Of a stretch of DNA of 64,000 nucleotides, positions 1 to 8,074 are shown one piece after another. The notes below the pieces were generated by a model that saw only the letters and a list, made by a program, of their open reading frames with translations, was not told the DNA's origin and searched no databases. Numbering within the stretch: the stretch's first letter is position 1; the number at the start of each line of letters is the position of its first letter. The stretch comes from Bradyrhizobium diazoefficiens (GTDB lineage Bacteria; Pseudomonadota; Alphaproteobacteria; Rhizobiales; Xanthobacteraceae). The DNA lies in NCBI RefSeq assembly GCF_016616235.1, contig NZ_CP067100.1:6507001-6571000 (forward strand). Reading direction: 5' to 3'. The position numbers were made by a program, and so were the translations under genes.

Positions 1-1088
1 CCCGCAGGGACGCTCCTGGGCTTTTCAAGCATGAGATGGTAGGCAGCCAGTGCTGCGCCCACCGCGCCGCCGGCGTCGCCAGACGCCGGCTGAATCCAGA
101 TGTTGTCGAAGAGTTTTTCCCGCATGAGCTTTCCGTTCGCCACACAATTAAGCGCCACTCCTCCTGCGAGGCAGAGGTTTCTCTGGCCGGTTGTGGTCCG
201 GATTTCTTTTGCGAGCCTTAGGACGACCTCCTCGGTAACGGCCTGAATGGAGGCCGCTAGATCCATCTCCCTCTGCGTCAACCCACTTTCCGGGCGTCTG
301 GCCGGACCACCAAATAGCGTCTCGAAGCGACCATTGGTCATTGTTAGTCCGGTACAATAGTCAAAGAAGCTCATGTCCAGGTGGAATGACCCATCCTCCT
401 TGATGTTGATCAGGTGCTCCTTTATCAGATGCACATACTTTGGCTCGCCGTAGGGCGCCAGTCCCATTACCTTGTACTCACCGGAGTTCACCTTGAAACC
501 GATGTAGTAAGTGAACGCTGAGTACAACAAGCCAAGCGAATGCGGAAAGTGAATCTCCTTGTAGACCGACAGTTCCTTTCCATTACCGATCGCAAGCGAG
601 GTTGTCGTCCACTCTCCGACACCATCCATCGTTAACACCGCGGCTTCGTGGAATGGCGACGGGAAGAACGCCGACGCTGCGTGACTGAGATGGTGCTCTG
701 AAAAGCGGAGTCGCCTCGACCAATCAACATCACTCCCGAGGTGCTCGTTCAGAGCCTCGGCAATCAACGTTCTTTGAAACAGCTTGTCCTTCAGCCAAAC
801 CGGCATCGACGTTGCGAAACTGTTAAATCCCTTCGGCGCGAAAGCTAGATAGGTTTCAAATATCCGCTCGAATTTACTAAAGGGCTTGTCGTAGAAGACT
901 ACATAGTCGACGTCCGCTGGACATAGCCCTGCAGCGCGAAGACAGTAACGAGCCGCACAGGCAGGAAAGCCTGGATCGTGTTTTTTCCGCGTAAAGCGCT
1001 CTTCCTGCGCGGCAGCTACCAGTTGGCCGTCTGAGACGAGACAAGCGGCGGAGTCGTGGTAGTAAGCTGAGATACCCAGAATATTCAC
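1..1088 (-). CDS. Carbamoyltransferase (SxtN/TobZ-like), 3' end outside window
   Basis: The reading frame starts at a GTG (1088) and stays open to the window edge, about 362 residues. It opens with VNILGISAYYHDSAACL and has EERFTRKKHD, the metal-site stretch SEHHLSHAASAFFPS, the DGVGEW motif and LAGGVALNC in the second half. These are marks of the carbamoyl-phosphate-dependent O-carbamoyltransferase family, which also includes NodU. The start of the protein differs from classical NodU, which I recall beginning MRICGLKLTHDGAIAV; it is closer to the SxtN-type enzymes that travel with SxtJ and DUF5989 proteins, and both neighbours are present here. The GTG lies 3 bases after the stop codon of the DUF5989 gene, which suggests translational coupling. 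The acceptor substrate is not known; a surface polysaccharide or lipid-linked sugar is an inference from where such triads usually occur. Confidence 0.85.
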   Translation of the reverse strand, partial: MNILGISAYYHDSAACLVSDGQLVAAAQEERFTRKKHDPGFPACAARYCLRAAGLCPADVDYVVFYDKPFSKFERIFETYLAFAPKGFNSFATSMPVWLKDKLFQRTLIAEALNEHLGSDVDWSRRLRFSEHHLSHAASAFFPSPFHEAAVLTMDGVGEWTTTSLAIGNGKELSVYKEIHFPHSLGLLYSAFTYYIGFKVNSGEYKVMGLAPYGEPKYVHLIKEHLINIKEDGSFHLDMSFFDYCTGLTMTNGRFETLFGGPARRPESGLTQREMDLAASIQAVTEEVVLRLAKEIRTTTGQRNLCLAGGVALNCVANGKLMREKLFDNIWIQPASGDAGGAVGAALAAYHLMLEKPRSVPA

Positions 1089-1091
1089 TGG

Positions 1092-1244
1092 TCAGAACAG
1101 CGTGTAAACGAACGGCGCCATGACAGAGCCTTGCGCCAGAACTAGCAGAGCGGCTATGAGCACCATGAGAAGAATTGGGGGGGCGAGCCACATCTTTTTG
1201 CGAACACGCATGAAAGCCCAGAGTTCCTTGATGAAGAGAAACAT
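1092..1244 (-). CDS. DUF5989-type small membrane protein
   Basis: This 50-residue frame begins MFLFIKELWAFMRVRKK and continues with one hydrophobic segment of about 20 residues (LAPPILLMVLIAALLVLAQG), ending FVYTLF. The pattern of a short basic start followed by one membrane span matches the DUF5989 family, which sits between SxtJ-like proteins and carbamoyltransferases in many bacteria. It lies 7 bases downstream of the SxtJ-like gene and 3 bases upstream of the carbamoyltransferase start. It is probably a membrane partner of the carbamoyltransferase; that role is inferred from context. Confidence 0.75.
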   Translation of the reverse strand: MFLFIKELWAFMRVRKKMWLAPPILLMVLIAALLVLAQGSVMAPFVYTLF

Positions 1245-1251
1245 ATGCGCC

Positions 1252-1653
1252 TCAGAACTGGTGTGTGAAGGACTGACCTGTCGGACCTGGCGGGCTACGA
1301 CTGATCCAGTAACTTGCGACTGGTCGTCGCTTCAAATGAAGCTCATCGCGCCCGAGCAAGCGAGCGATGAAGGCGATCGGTACCAGAAGCCCGAAATAAA
1401 TGATGCCCAGAACCAGCGGGCTGATGATCCGTCCAAGGAACTCGCCGAAGTAGAACCAGAGTAGGTTGGGCTGCGTGAGAATTCGCGGGACGATCAATGC
1501 TATGCCGCCGAATGCGACACTAACCGCAAGGAGCGACACGTAAGCGGCAGCGACTTGTCCCTTGACGGCCACGCATGCGCCCAATGCAAGAAATACGGCG
1601 CAAAACGTGAGGCCGAAGCGTCGATTGGACGGCAGTTTGGCCGGCACTCTCAT
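1252..1653 (-). CDS. SxtJ-like membrane protein
   Basis: A 133-residue protein with three to four hydrophobic segments (about residues 10-30, 34-54 and 66-95) and a polar tail with SYWISRSPPGPTGQS near the end. The tail motif (a Y-W pair followed by PPGP and a final QF) is typical of SxtJ family membrane proteins. I chose the ATG at 1653 because AGGAG stands 7 bases upstream; the frame extends 8 residues further without a ribosome site. It is the first gene of a three-gene operon with the DUF5989 protein and the carbamoyltransferase. Its biochemical role is not established; it probably anchors the carbamoyltransferase at the membrane. Confidence 0.75.
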   Translation of the reverse strand: MRVPAKLPSNRRFGLTFCAVFLALGACVAVKGQVAAAYVSLLAVSVAFGGIALIVPRILTQPNLLWFYFGEFLGRIISPLVLGIIYFGLLVPIAFIARLLGRDELHLKRRPVASYWISRSPPGPTGQSFTHQF

Positions 1654-1859
1654 GCTATATCTCCTGCTATGTATCATGACTCACAAGAATGGCCGCGCGG
1701 ACATACTCCGATACTGCGGCGATCTGAGCCAGGAGTCCGGACGAGATCATTCCAAGGGCGACTGCTTTCGCGACGGTTCCGTTCATCTCCGCGTAGAGCC
1801 AGCCTGTGTTGGATGGCTGCAGTATCGCTGTAACGTGGACAGGTAGATGCCGCGCGAGA

Positions 1860-2258
1860 TCATCGACCGGCTGCGAAAATGACGCCCGCCTGGGAATATG
1901 GATAGTGTTGACGAGAGACGCGACAGAGCGCCAGGGAATGCTTAAATCCGAAACCAATCGTCAGCAGAGCATTCTTCACCGAAGCCCTCGTTAGCGCGTC
2001 CGCACAATGCAGTGTTCTGAATATCGCTGCGAACGCCTTTGAGAGGTCGCGCTGCCCAACGTCCCTGCAGCGGATGAACCTAGCTCCGCCGCCTGGCTCG
2101 TTCACGCGCATACGAGTGAAGCGAACATGCCAGGCGCGCCTCTTCGCGGTCTTCTCCGGGTCTGCCTTCAGCGCGTGCTCGATAAGCAGCTTATTGCGGA
2201 TAGGTTGCTCCGCGCAGCCCCTGATTTCCGCGACACTGCCAGTAGTGACGGTACTCAT
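1860..2258 (-). CDS. Hypothetical protein, doubtful
   Basis: An open frame of 132 codons starts with MSTVTTGSVAEIRGCAEQ and has a strong ribosome site (GAGGGGAG) just upstream of its ATG. I recognise no family. The second half is rich in Arg and Cys and does not look like a folded domain, so the original gene may be shifted out of frame part way. It lies about 200 bases upstream of the SxtJ-like gene on the same strand. Confidence 0.3.
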   Translation of the reverse strand: MSTVTTGSVAEIRGCAEQPIRNKLLIEHALKADPEKTAKRRAWHVRFTRMRVNEPGGGARFIRCRDVGQRDLSKAFAAIFRTLHCADALTRASVKNALLTIGFGFKHSLALCRVSRQHYPYSQAGVIFAAGR

Positions 2259-3012
2259 GCTCCCCTCGGAGTTCCCTGTCGGCGTTGATGGCGCTCGGCC
2301 AAGGTTTGGCAATGATCGTGCCAAGGCTGCGTCAGAGAAACAAATGCATGCAATTGAAAGCAGATAGTGCGCGCGAGCGGCCTATCCGAACATTGTTGCG
2401 ATCCCGACTTAGCCGCAGACCGCTGTTACAAACCCGACAACATCGGCCATCAACAACGCCTGCGTTTGCTGGTAATGATGACAGTCAGCAGCGCGCGCTT
2501 AGCAGGACAGCACCGGCTTCGAGATTGCAGAATCCATTTGTCACGGCCTTCAGTTCGTTAATGAAAAGCTCGCCGGCAAATATCGATACTTTACGCCGCC
2601 GAATCGCTTAATCATTCGAGATGCGTGATCCTCGAACGGAAGTTCTCACTGGCCGCCTTGGCCGCTGAGGGTTCGCATTGCCCTTGTTCAGCTCAAAGAA
2701 CAATAATTGCAAGCTTGCGAGGCCGCTGGAGCAAGAGACGAACTATTTCGCAAGAGAGCGGTGACGTATTCAATCCGGAATCGCCAAGCATGCGGCGCGC
2801 GCTTTGTGTCCGTCATCAGACGCATTGCGTTTCAAATCCGCCATCCCTGACAGGAGAAGACGACATCGCCGACGAAAAAACCGCAGGCGATGCGCATCGC
2901 GCCTGCTGGCCTCGATCCTGCACACATTAAGCGGCGTGGAGGCGGCGCCAACAACATCGGCCATTCGGGCTTGGTTGCAAGATGGCGCGCGCGTTGTGTT
3001 TCGTGAGGTGAG
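2259..3012. other. No recognisable gene
   Basis: Only short overlapping frames with biased composition are present between the doubtful minus-strand frame and the outer membrane protein. I see no coding or RNA feature. The promoter of the outer membrane gene presumably lies at the right end of this stretch. Confidence 0.5.
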
Positions 3013-4695
3013 ATGCGATCTGGAGTTCTTTCTTGGAATGCAGCAACAGTTGCGCTCGTTGCAAGCGGTGCGGTCAATTCGGCATATCTTAAGCCGGCAG
3101 TAAAACCCCCACCGGTGCTGTGGAGCTGGACCGGAGGATATTTCGGCGCGCACGTCGGCGGGGGCTATGGCCGGACATCATTCACGGATCCGTACGGTCC
3201 GTCACTCTATGGGGACCTCGTCGATACGCCAGTGTTCCTGCTGGGAGGTCAGATCGGTTACAATTGGCAGAAGGACCGCTGGGTCTTTGGCGTTGAAGTG
3301 GATGCCAGTGGCGCTGCGTCGGACGGTACCAACACTTGTCTTGCCGTTTCCGGGTCTGTTGTGAGCGCAACCTGCAATGCGAGTCCAAACGTCTTTGTCA
3401 CCGGCACCGGGCGCCTCGGTTACGGATTCGGCTCGCAGGGACATACGCTGGCTTATCTCAAGGGAGGTGTGGCCTGGCAACACAATCAGGGCGATGTCGT
3501 CAACAACCAGGAATTTAGCTGGGCGCCACAGAATGCAACTCATTTCGAGTATGGTCGGGTCGGCGGCACAATCGGCGCCGGCGTCGAGCAGGCGATTACG
3601 CCTGCATGGTCCGTTGGACTTGAGTACGATTATCTGTGGTTTGGTGGACCAGGTGTGGCAACCCCTCCGACCGCAAGGCTTCCGTTGGCAACCGTCCCAG
3701 CCAACATCACCCACCCGACCAGCAGCTATCATATCGGCAAAATTAGCCTAAACTACCATTTTGATGCCGACCCACGGATGCCGGCATGGTTCGACCGGCC
3801 GCTATACGGGGCGACGCCGCCCGTCAGCGCGCCGCCGGTTGCCTTCACTCGGGGTTGGTCGCAGGAAAGCGGCACACGCTTCTGGCTGAGTCGCGGAAAG
3901 TTTCAATGGGGCTTCGGGAGCGAGCTCGCATCAAGGCTCACCTATCACAAGCTGGATGGGATCTCCGGTGAGTTGTTCGAACGTGTGGACAGCCCATGGG
4001 GGATATTCCTGAAGGGCAATATCGGCGTCGGCCGCTTCAACAGCGGAAATGTGAACGATGAAGATTGGGGCGCGGGCTTCGCCTACTCCAACACGACATC
4101 GGGCCAGGCGAACGGAAGATTCATGTACTACACGGCCGATGCGGGTTACGATTTCTTGCGCGGTACCGCCTTCAAAGTCGGCGGGTTCATGGGCTGGACC
4201 TACTACGGCCAGAACTCTGACACGACAGGATGCACGCAGATCGCTTCCTCACCGCCATGCCGTCAAGCAGTTGGCGGAAAGATGGTCATCGGCAGCCAAG
4301 ACACTGATTGGAATGCGCTGCGCATCGGTCTGAGTGCTGAAACCACGTTGCTCGACCGCTGGCGCGTCAGCGCCGATGTTGCTTACCTGCCCTGGACAAA
4401 CTTCCAGGGCCGTGACAATCATCTGTTGCGAGACTTGACGTTCTTCAGCGATCAACGCGGGAGCGGTGGCGGTGGTGTGCAGGTAGAAGGTACTCTCTCA
4501 TATTTCCTCACCAACAATTTCAGCGTCGGTATCGGCGCCCGATATTGGGCCATGTGGACTCAAAAACATAGCAAGATACTCCCCAATGAAGCCCAACGGG
4601 AGGACAGCTCTCCTGTTGCCTTGGGGGTCTTTCCTGCGAACTATCGCATGGAGCGATGGGGCACGTTCCTGCAGGCCTCCTACAACTTTGATTGA
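3013..4695 (+). CDS. Two-part outer membrane beta-barrel protein
   Basis: A 560-residue protein with a hydrophobic signal segment at residues 1-24. Residues about 35-255 look like an Omp25/RopB-type porin-family barrel: WTGGYFGAHVGGGYG, GGQIGYNW, GTGRLGYGFG, AWSVGLEYDYLWFG, ending KISLNYHF. Residues about 280-560 form a second barrel-like region with alternating aromatic strands (TYHKLDGISGELFERVDSP, ADAGYDFLRGTAFKVGGFMG) and the end QASYNFD. Each half ends in a strand with a terminal aromatic residue, the usual signature for outer-membrane insertion. GAGGTGAG precedes the ATG. The common Omp25 proteins are only about 220-280 residues, so this is about twice the usual length and may be a fusion. 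A surface or adhesion role is possible; nothing in the sequence decides it. Confidence 0.85.
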   Translation: MRSGVLSWNAATVALVASGAVNSAYLKPAVKPPPVLWSWTGGYFGAHVGGGYGRTSFTDPYGPSLYGDLVDTPVFLLGGQIGYNWQKDRWVFGVEVDASGAASDGTNTCLAVSGSVVSATCNASPNVFVTGTGRLGYGFGSQGHTLAYLKGGVAWQHNQGDVVNNQEFSWAPQNATHFEYGRVGGTIGAGVEQAITPAWSVGLEYDYLWFGGPGVATPPTARLPLATVPANITHPTSSYHIGKISLNYHFDADPRMPAWFDRPLYGATPPVSAPPVAFTRGWSQESGTRFWLSRGKFQWGFGSELASRLTYHKLDGISGELFERVDSPWGIFLKGNIGVGRFNSGNVNDEDWGAGFAYSNTTSGQANGRFMYYTADAGYDFLRGTAFKVGGFMGWTYYGQNSDTTGCTQIASSPPCRQAVGGKMVIGSQDTDWNALRIGLSAETTLLDRWRVSADVAYLPWTNFQGRDNHLLRDLTFFSDQRGSGGGGVQVEGTLSYFLTNNFSVGIGARYWAMWTQKHSKILPNEAQREDSSPVALGVFPANYRMERWGTFLQASYNFD

Positions 4696-4771
4696 AACTG
4701 CCCGCTCTCCGTTCCAAGCTTCGAAATCGCGGATCCTGGGCTCAAGTCGAGCCGAGACCCGAGAATGACGT

Positions 4772-4808
4772 TGCGTGCTTTCGGGCAGTTCAAGGCCGAA
4801 AGCACGCA
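4772..4808 (+). terminator. Rho-independent-type terminator
   Basis: A perfect 13-base stem (TGCGTGCTTTCGG with CCGAAAGCACGCA) and an 11-base loop, followed by a T-rich stretch, stands 76 bases after the stop codon of the outer membrane gene. Confidence 0.7.
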
Positions 4809-5197
4809 TTGGTTTGCTTAAGCTAACGGCTAGGCCGCATGGGGCCGCTTCGTTGATTGGCGCCCGCCGTATTTGGGGTCACCAACTCTCTGCAAGATGG
4901 CACGTCTGACGCAGTCCTGTCATTTTCCGGTTCGATTCGTCTGCCATAGGCGGCTAATTCCATATGCACACGAGAGACGGGAGACGCGGCTCCGGACTCC
5001 TAGAATGCCCGCGCCGATCGCGTGAGCATACTTATGTCGATCGACCGGGTGACTCTCGTTCCCTGCCAAATGCCCAACGAGCATGCACTCACCAGATTAG
5101 CGGAACCACGTCTGAGGACCCCAAAACCAACAGAGTTGAACCCTCTTAGGGCGTTGGCCGGGCCTCTGTTCGAGCGGCCTTCTAGGGCCGAACAGTT
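4809..5197. other. No recognisable gene
   Basis: Only short frames with no family resemblance. Nothing further seen. Confidence 0.45.
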
Positions 5198-5563
5198 TCA
5201 ACATGTTTTTGAGAGCGGATCCCGAGGGGACTTGAATCGCACGTAGCGTAAGCTTGTATCGTCATACAGGTAGGCGACGGACCGCGTCCGACCGTCGGCA
5301 GCTTCCTGATGCGTGATGACAATAATGAACCTCTCAGACCGTCCAGCCTGCTTCGCAAGACTCTGTGCTGGTGCCAGAGCATTCCGCAAGCGGCCAAGCC
5401 ACCACCATGCGCTGGCTGCCGATCGGGCGGCTGCTTTGGCGAATAGGACATCCGAGATCATTTTGACAAACCATCGACTTGGCGCTTGGAAACCTTTTCT
5501 GATGATCGTCGGCTCTTCCGCGGCGCGACAGCAAGGGCGGAATTTGGCTGCGATTGCTGTCAC
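5198..5563 (-). CDS. Hypothetical protein
   Basis: A 121-residue frame from a GTG start. The first half is Ala/Arg-rich with one weakly hydrophobic segment (FAKAAARSAASAWWWLGRL); the second half (RFIIVITHQEAADGRTRSVA, then YLYDDTSLRYVRFKS) has ordinary protein composition with alternating beta-type residues. I do not recognise a family. The evenness of the second half favours a real gene, but the ribosome site is weak. Confidence 0.35.
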   Translation of the reverse strand: MTAIAAKFRPCCRAAEEPTIIRKGFQAPSRWFVKMISDVLFAKAAARSAASAWWWLGRLRNALAPAQSLAKQAGRSERFIIVITHQEAADGRTRSVAYLYDDTSLRYVRFKSPRDPLSKTC

Positions 5564-5659
5564 TCGTTATGAACCCCTGAAGATGAGCTCGTCAGCTGCT
5601 CGGCAGCTCGTCAGAACAGCACTTCGTCTATATCACTGATCAGTACGGAATGGCCCAAG

Positions 5660-6071
5660 ATGCAAACGCTTTTCATTGTTCTCGGCATATGGCTGTTAGT
5701 CAATGTTTTGTTCGTCGTGATCATGATCCCGCCGCGCCAACCGCGCAGGTCGAACGGTCGGAAGGGATTCAGCTGCCGGTCGCCCGTCTTCATCAGACGC
5801 GGTCACCACCTTGATGAGGACGACAGCGTTTTGCTCCGTCATGCCATCATCGTACTTGGTGTTGGGTGCATTCTTCTCTCTGACGCCGCCCCTGCTTGAC
5901 GCCTACGACGAGCTCAAGGCATTTATTCGCAAGCGCCACTCGAGGGTGGGAAAGGGCGATGACTTTCCGGCAGCGGATCAACCGCCCGGATCGCCTAACT
6001 CGCGTATTCCTGACGGAGGCCACGGCAACTTTTCAGAACCGACTTCCACGAAAAATGATGAGCAGACCTGA
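5660..6071 (+). pseudogene. Frameshifted small membrane protein
   Basis: The first frame (from 5660) starts MQTLFIVLGIWLLVNVLFVVIMIPPR, one membrane span and a basic tail, and runs to DEDDSVLLRHAIIVLGVG. A second frame then takes over with GAFFSLTPPLLDAYDELKAFIRKRHSR, which looks like the natural continuation: a second span and a charged end. The switch lies near 5850-5866. The two halves together would make a protein of about 90-100 residues with two membrane spans. Function unknown. Confidence 0.45.
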
Positions 6072-6663
6072 CGGGCGCGAACTTACCAGATCGTTGCCAG
6101 CGAGGCTGCTTTCAATTTCGGGCCAAGTCAGGCGATGTACGAATTGTGGTCCCTTGTCTGGTGCCGCCAGGCCCGGCAGGAGCCCATGAGCTTGCTCCTC
6201 AAAAAGACAAGAGCCGGCAGAGAGACCAAGGCGCCGGCAAACTTGAGTTGCGCGTTTTAACGCGCTGACGCCTTGCTTCGTCTCGAGATCAGCAAGAAAC
6301 GCACCGACAACGACGCATCAAGATTGTCGACCGCCAGGGTTGACGGCAGCTTGCACTGTTGACCTTGTGGGGCGCAAGCGTGTCTCGGTGAGAGCTGGCC
6401 GTGTTGAGCCTACCATTGCACTGGTCCATGTGCCGGGCACGAAGCAGACGCGCGATGAGCACGGCGGGGCCGGTACTCGGCTCTATACTTTGGCTCCCTA
6501 GCACCGCTCAAGAGGCCGGGCCCGCTTGCATCAGCTTCGGGCAAGCCAAGCGGTACCACTATAGCTGCATGGCTCTGCACACCACCTTCGTCATTCCCAG
6601 GAGCGCAACACCTTTTCGGGTTGTAGGCTCAATGCCGAGGCCTCGCTGATGTTCGACGTCAAT
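6072..6663. other. No recognisable gene
   Basis: The stretch downstream of the MATE exporter has only short frames on both strands. No terminator hairpin stood out. Confidence 0.45.
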
Positions 6664-8061
6664 TCAATTCGCGATCGCAGCTGAGGTGGGATGTCGGAGC
6701 GATCGTCTGAGCTCAGCAAACTGCTGGAACATCACAAGCGTCGCGACCATTCCGGCGCCCAGCTCAGCGGTTGCCTGACTGGCCAACAGTCCGTTAAAGC
6801 CCGATATTAGTGGTAACAACAGTACGGCCGGTATGAAGAAATAGCAGTGCCTCGCCAAGGGCACAACCACACTAAGGCGTGCTCTCCCGAAGGACTGAAG
6901 CATCGACGTCACGAAACTCTCAATACCAAAAAGCCAAAAAAAGAGATGGAAGACGACACAGGTCAAGACGGCAATTTCCGTGACGTTCTCGCTATCGCTG
7001 AACAGCTTGACCAAAGGTCGGGCAAAGCTCACAACGGCCGCAGAATATGCAGCCGAAAGTGCGACACTCATGGAAAGCATGAGCTTTGCGGCCTTCAATA
7101 CGCGAGGCAGATCGCGTGCGCCCCAACCGAAACCCAGAACAGCTTGAGAGCCCATACAAAAGCCGGTGATAGGCAGTGCGCCGATGGTCAGCAATCGCAC
7201 ACCTATCCCTATCGCCGCGATGCAATCGTCCCCGAATGGCGCAGCAGCTCCGTACAAGAGCATAGACGCAATGGCAGATAAGATGCCCGTCATGGTCGCA
7301 GGCGCTCCAATAGACGCGATCTTCCTGATGCGACTTGTTCGCAACGAGATGTAAGACAGCTTGACGAGGACTATCCCGCGCAGCTTCGAAAAATGCGCGA
7401 TATAGAGGCTAATGGCAGCGATCTGAGATACCAGTGTTGCGAGGGCTGCGCCTCGCACACCGAGGCCCAGCAAGAAGATGAAGGCCGGATCGAGCACGGC
7501 GTTCAGGATGAAGGCGGTCATCATCGTCCACATGCTGAAGCGTGTGTTGCCCTCGGCCCTCACGATGAAGCCGTTGACGATGTTTAGAAGCATCAGGGTG
7601 TACCCGAACAAAAGCGTCGCCGCATAGTCGAGCACCACGGGCATGATAGTTGGAGTTGCCCCGAGCGTTACGAAGATCCGTCGCAAGTTTAGCAGGAGAA
7701 CAACCGTAAGCATGATACCGATCGGAGCGGCCAGAGCCAGTGCAGTACTCGCCCCTCTACTCGCCTCCAGGTACTCACCAGCACCAAGATGGCGAGATAT
7801 GAACGAGGCTGTTCCAACACCGATACCCTGACCGACTGCCGTCAGCAGGACGACGACAGGCAAGGTCATGCTGACAGCTGCGATCGCTTGCGCGCCAAGT
7901 GCGCCAACAAAGATCGCATTGACGGCCTGCTGTAGCGCGTTGATCGATAGGCCAACAATAGACGGAATCGCAAGCCGCAGGATAAGGCCCGACAGGTTGG
8001 GATCCGATAGATCGATGTTCTTCTTGTTTGCCATCACATCTCGAACGCTTTCGACGACCAC
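6664..8061 (-). CDS. MATE family efflux transporter
   Basis: A 465-residue protein with about twelve hydrophobic segments and the MATE layout of two similar halves. The first half has LAIPSIVGLSINALQQAVNA and VGALGAQAIAAVSM; the second has GAPATMTGILSAIASMLLYG and GFCMGSQAVLGFGWGA, which match the MatE domain. The frame begins at a GTG with AGGA upstream, 13 bases after the NRPS stop codon; MANKK at residue 10 is another possible start. MATE proteins export organic cations and small metabolites using a sodium or proton gradient. Placement directly behind the NRPS in one operon makes it the likely exporter of that peptide, which is inference. Confidence 0.9.
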   Translation of the reverse strand: MVVESVRDVMANKKNIDLSDPNLSGLILRLAIPSIVGLSINALQQAVNAIFVGALGAQAIAAVSMTLPVVVLLTAVGQGIGVGTASFISRHLGAGEYLEASRGASTALALAAPIGIMLTVVLLLNLRRIFVTLGATPTIMPVVLDYAATLLFGYTLMLLNIVNGFIVRAEGNTRFSMWTMMTAFILNAVLDPAFIFLLGLGVRGAALATLVSQIAAISLYIAHFSKLRGIVLVKLSYISLRTSRIRKIASIGAPATMTGILSAIASMLLYGAAAPFGDDCIAAIGIGVRLLTIGALPITGFCMGSQAVLGFGWGARDLPRVLKAAKLMLSMSVALSAAYSAAVVSFARPLVKLFSDSENVTEIAVLTCVVFHLFFWLFGIESFVTSMLQSFGRARLSVVVPLARHCYFFIPAVLLLPLISGFNGLLASQATAELGAGMVATLVMFQQFAELRRSLRHPTSAAIAN

Positions 8062-8074
8062 TTACGCATCCTGC

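Noticed and set aside
4895..4911. TGGCACG motif resembling a sigma-54 promoter
   Set aside because: The -12 block lacks the needed TTGC, no TGT-N10-ACA was seen upstream and no gene follows on that strand.
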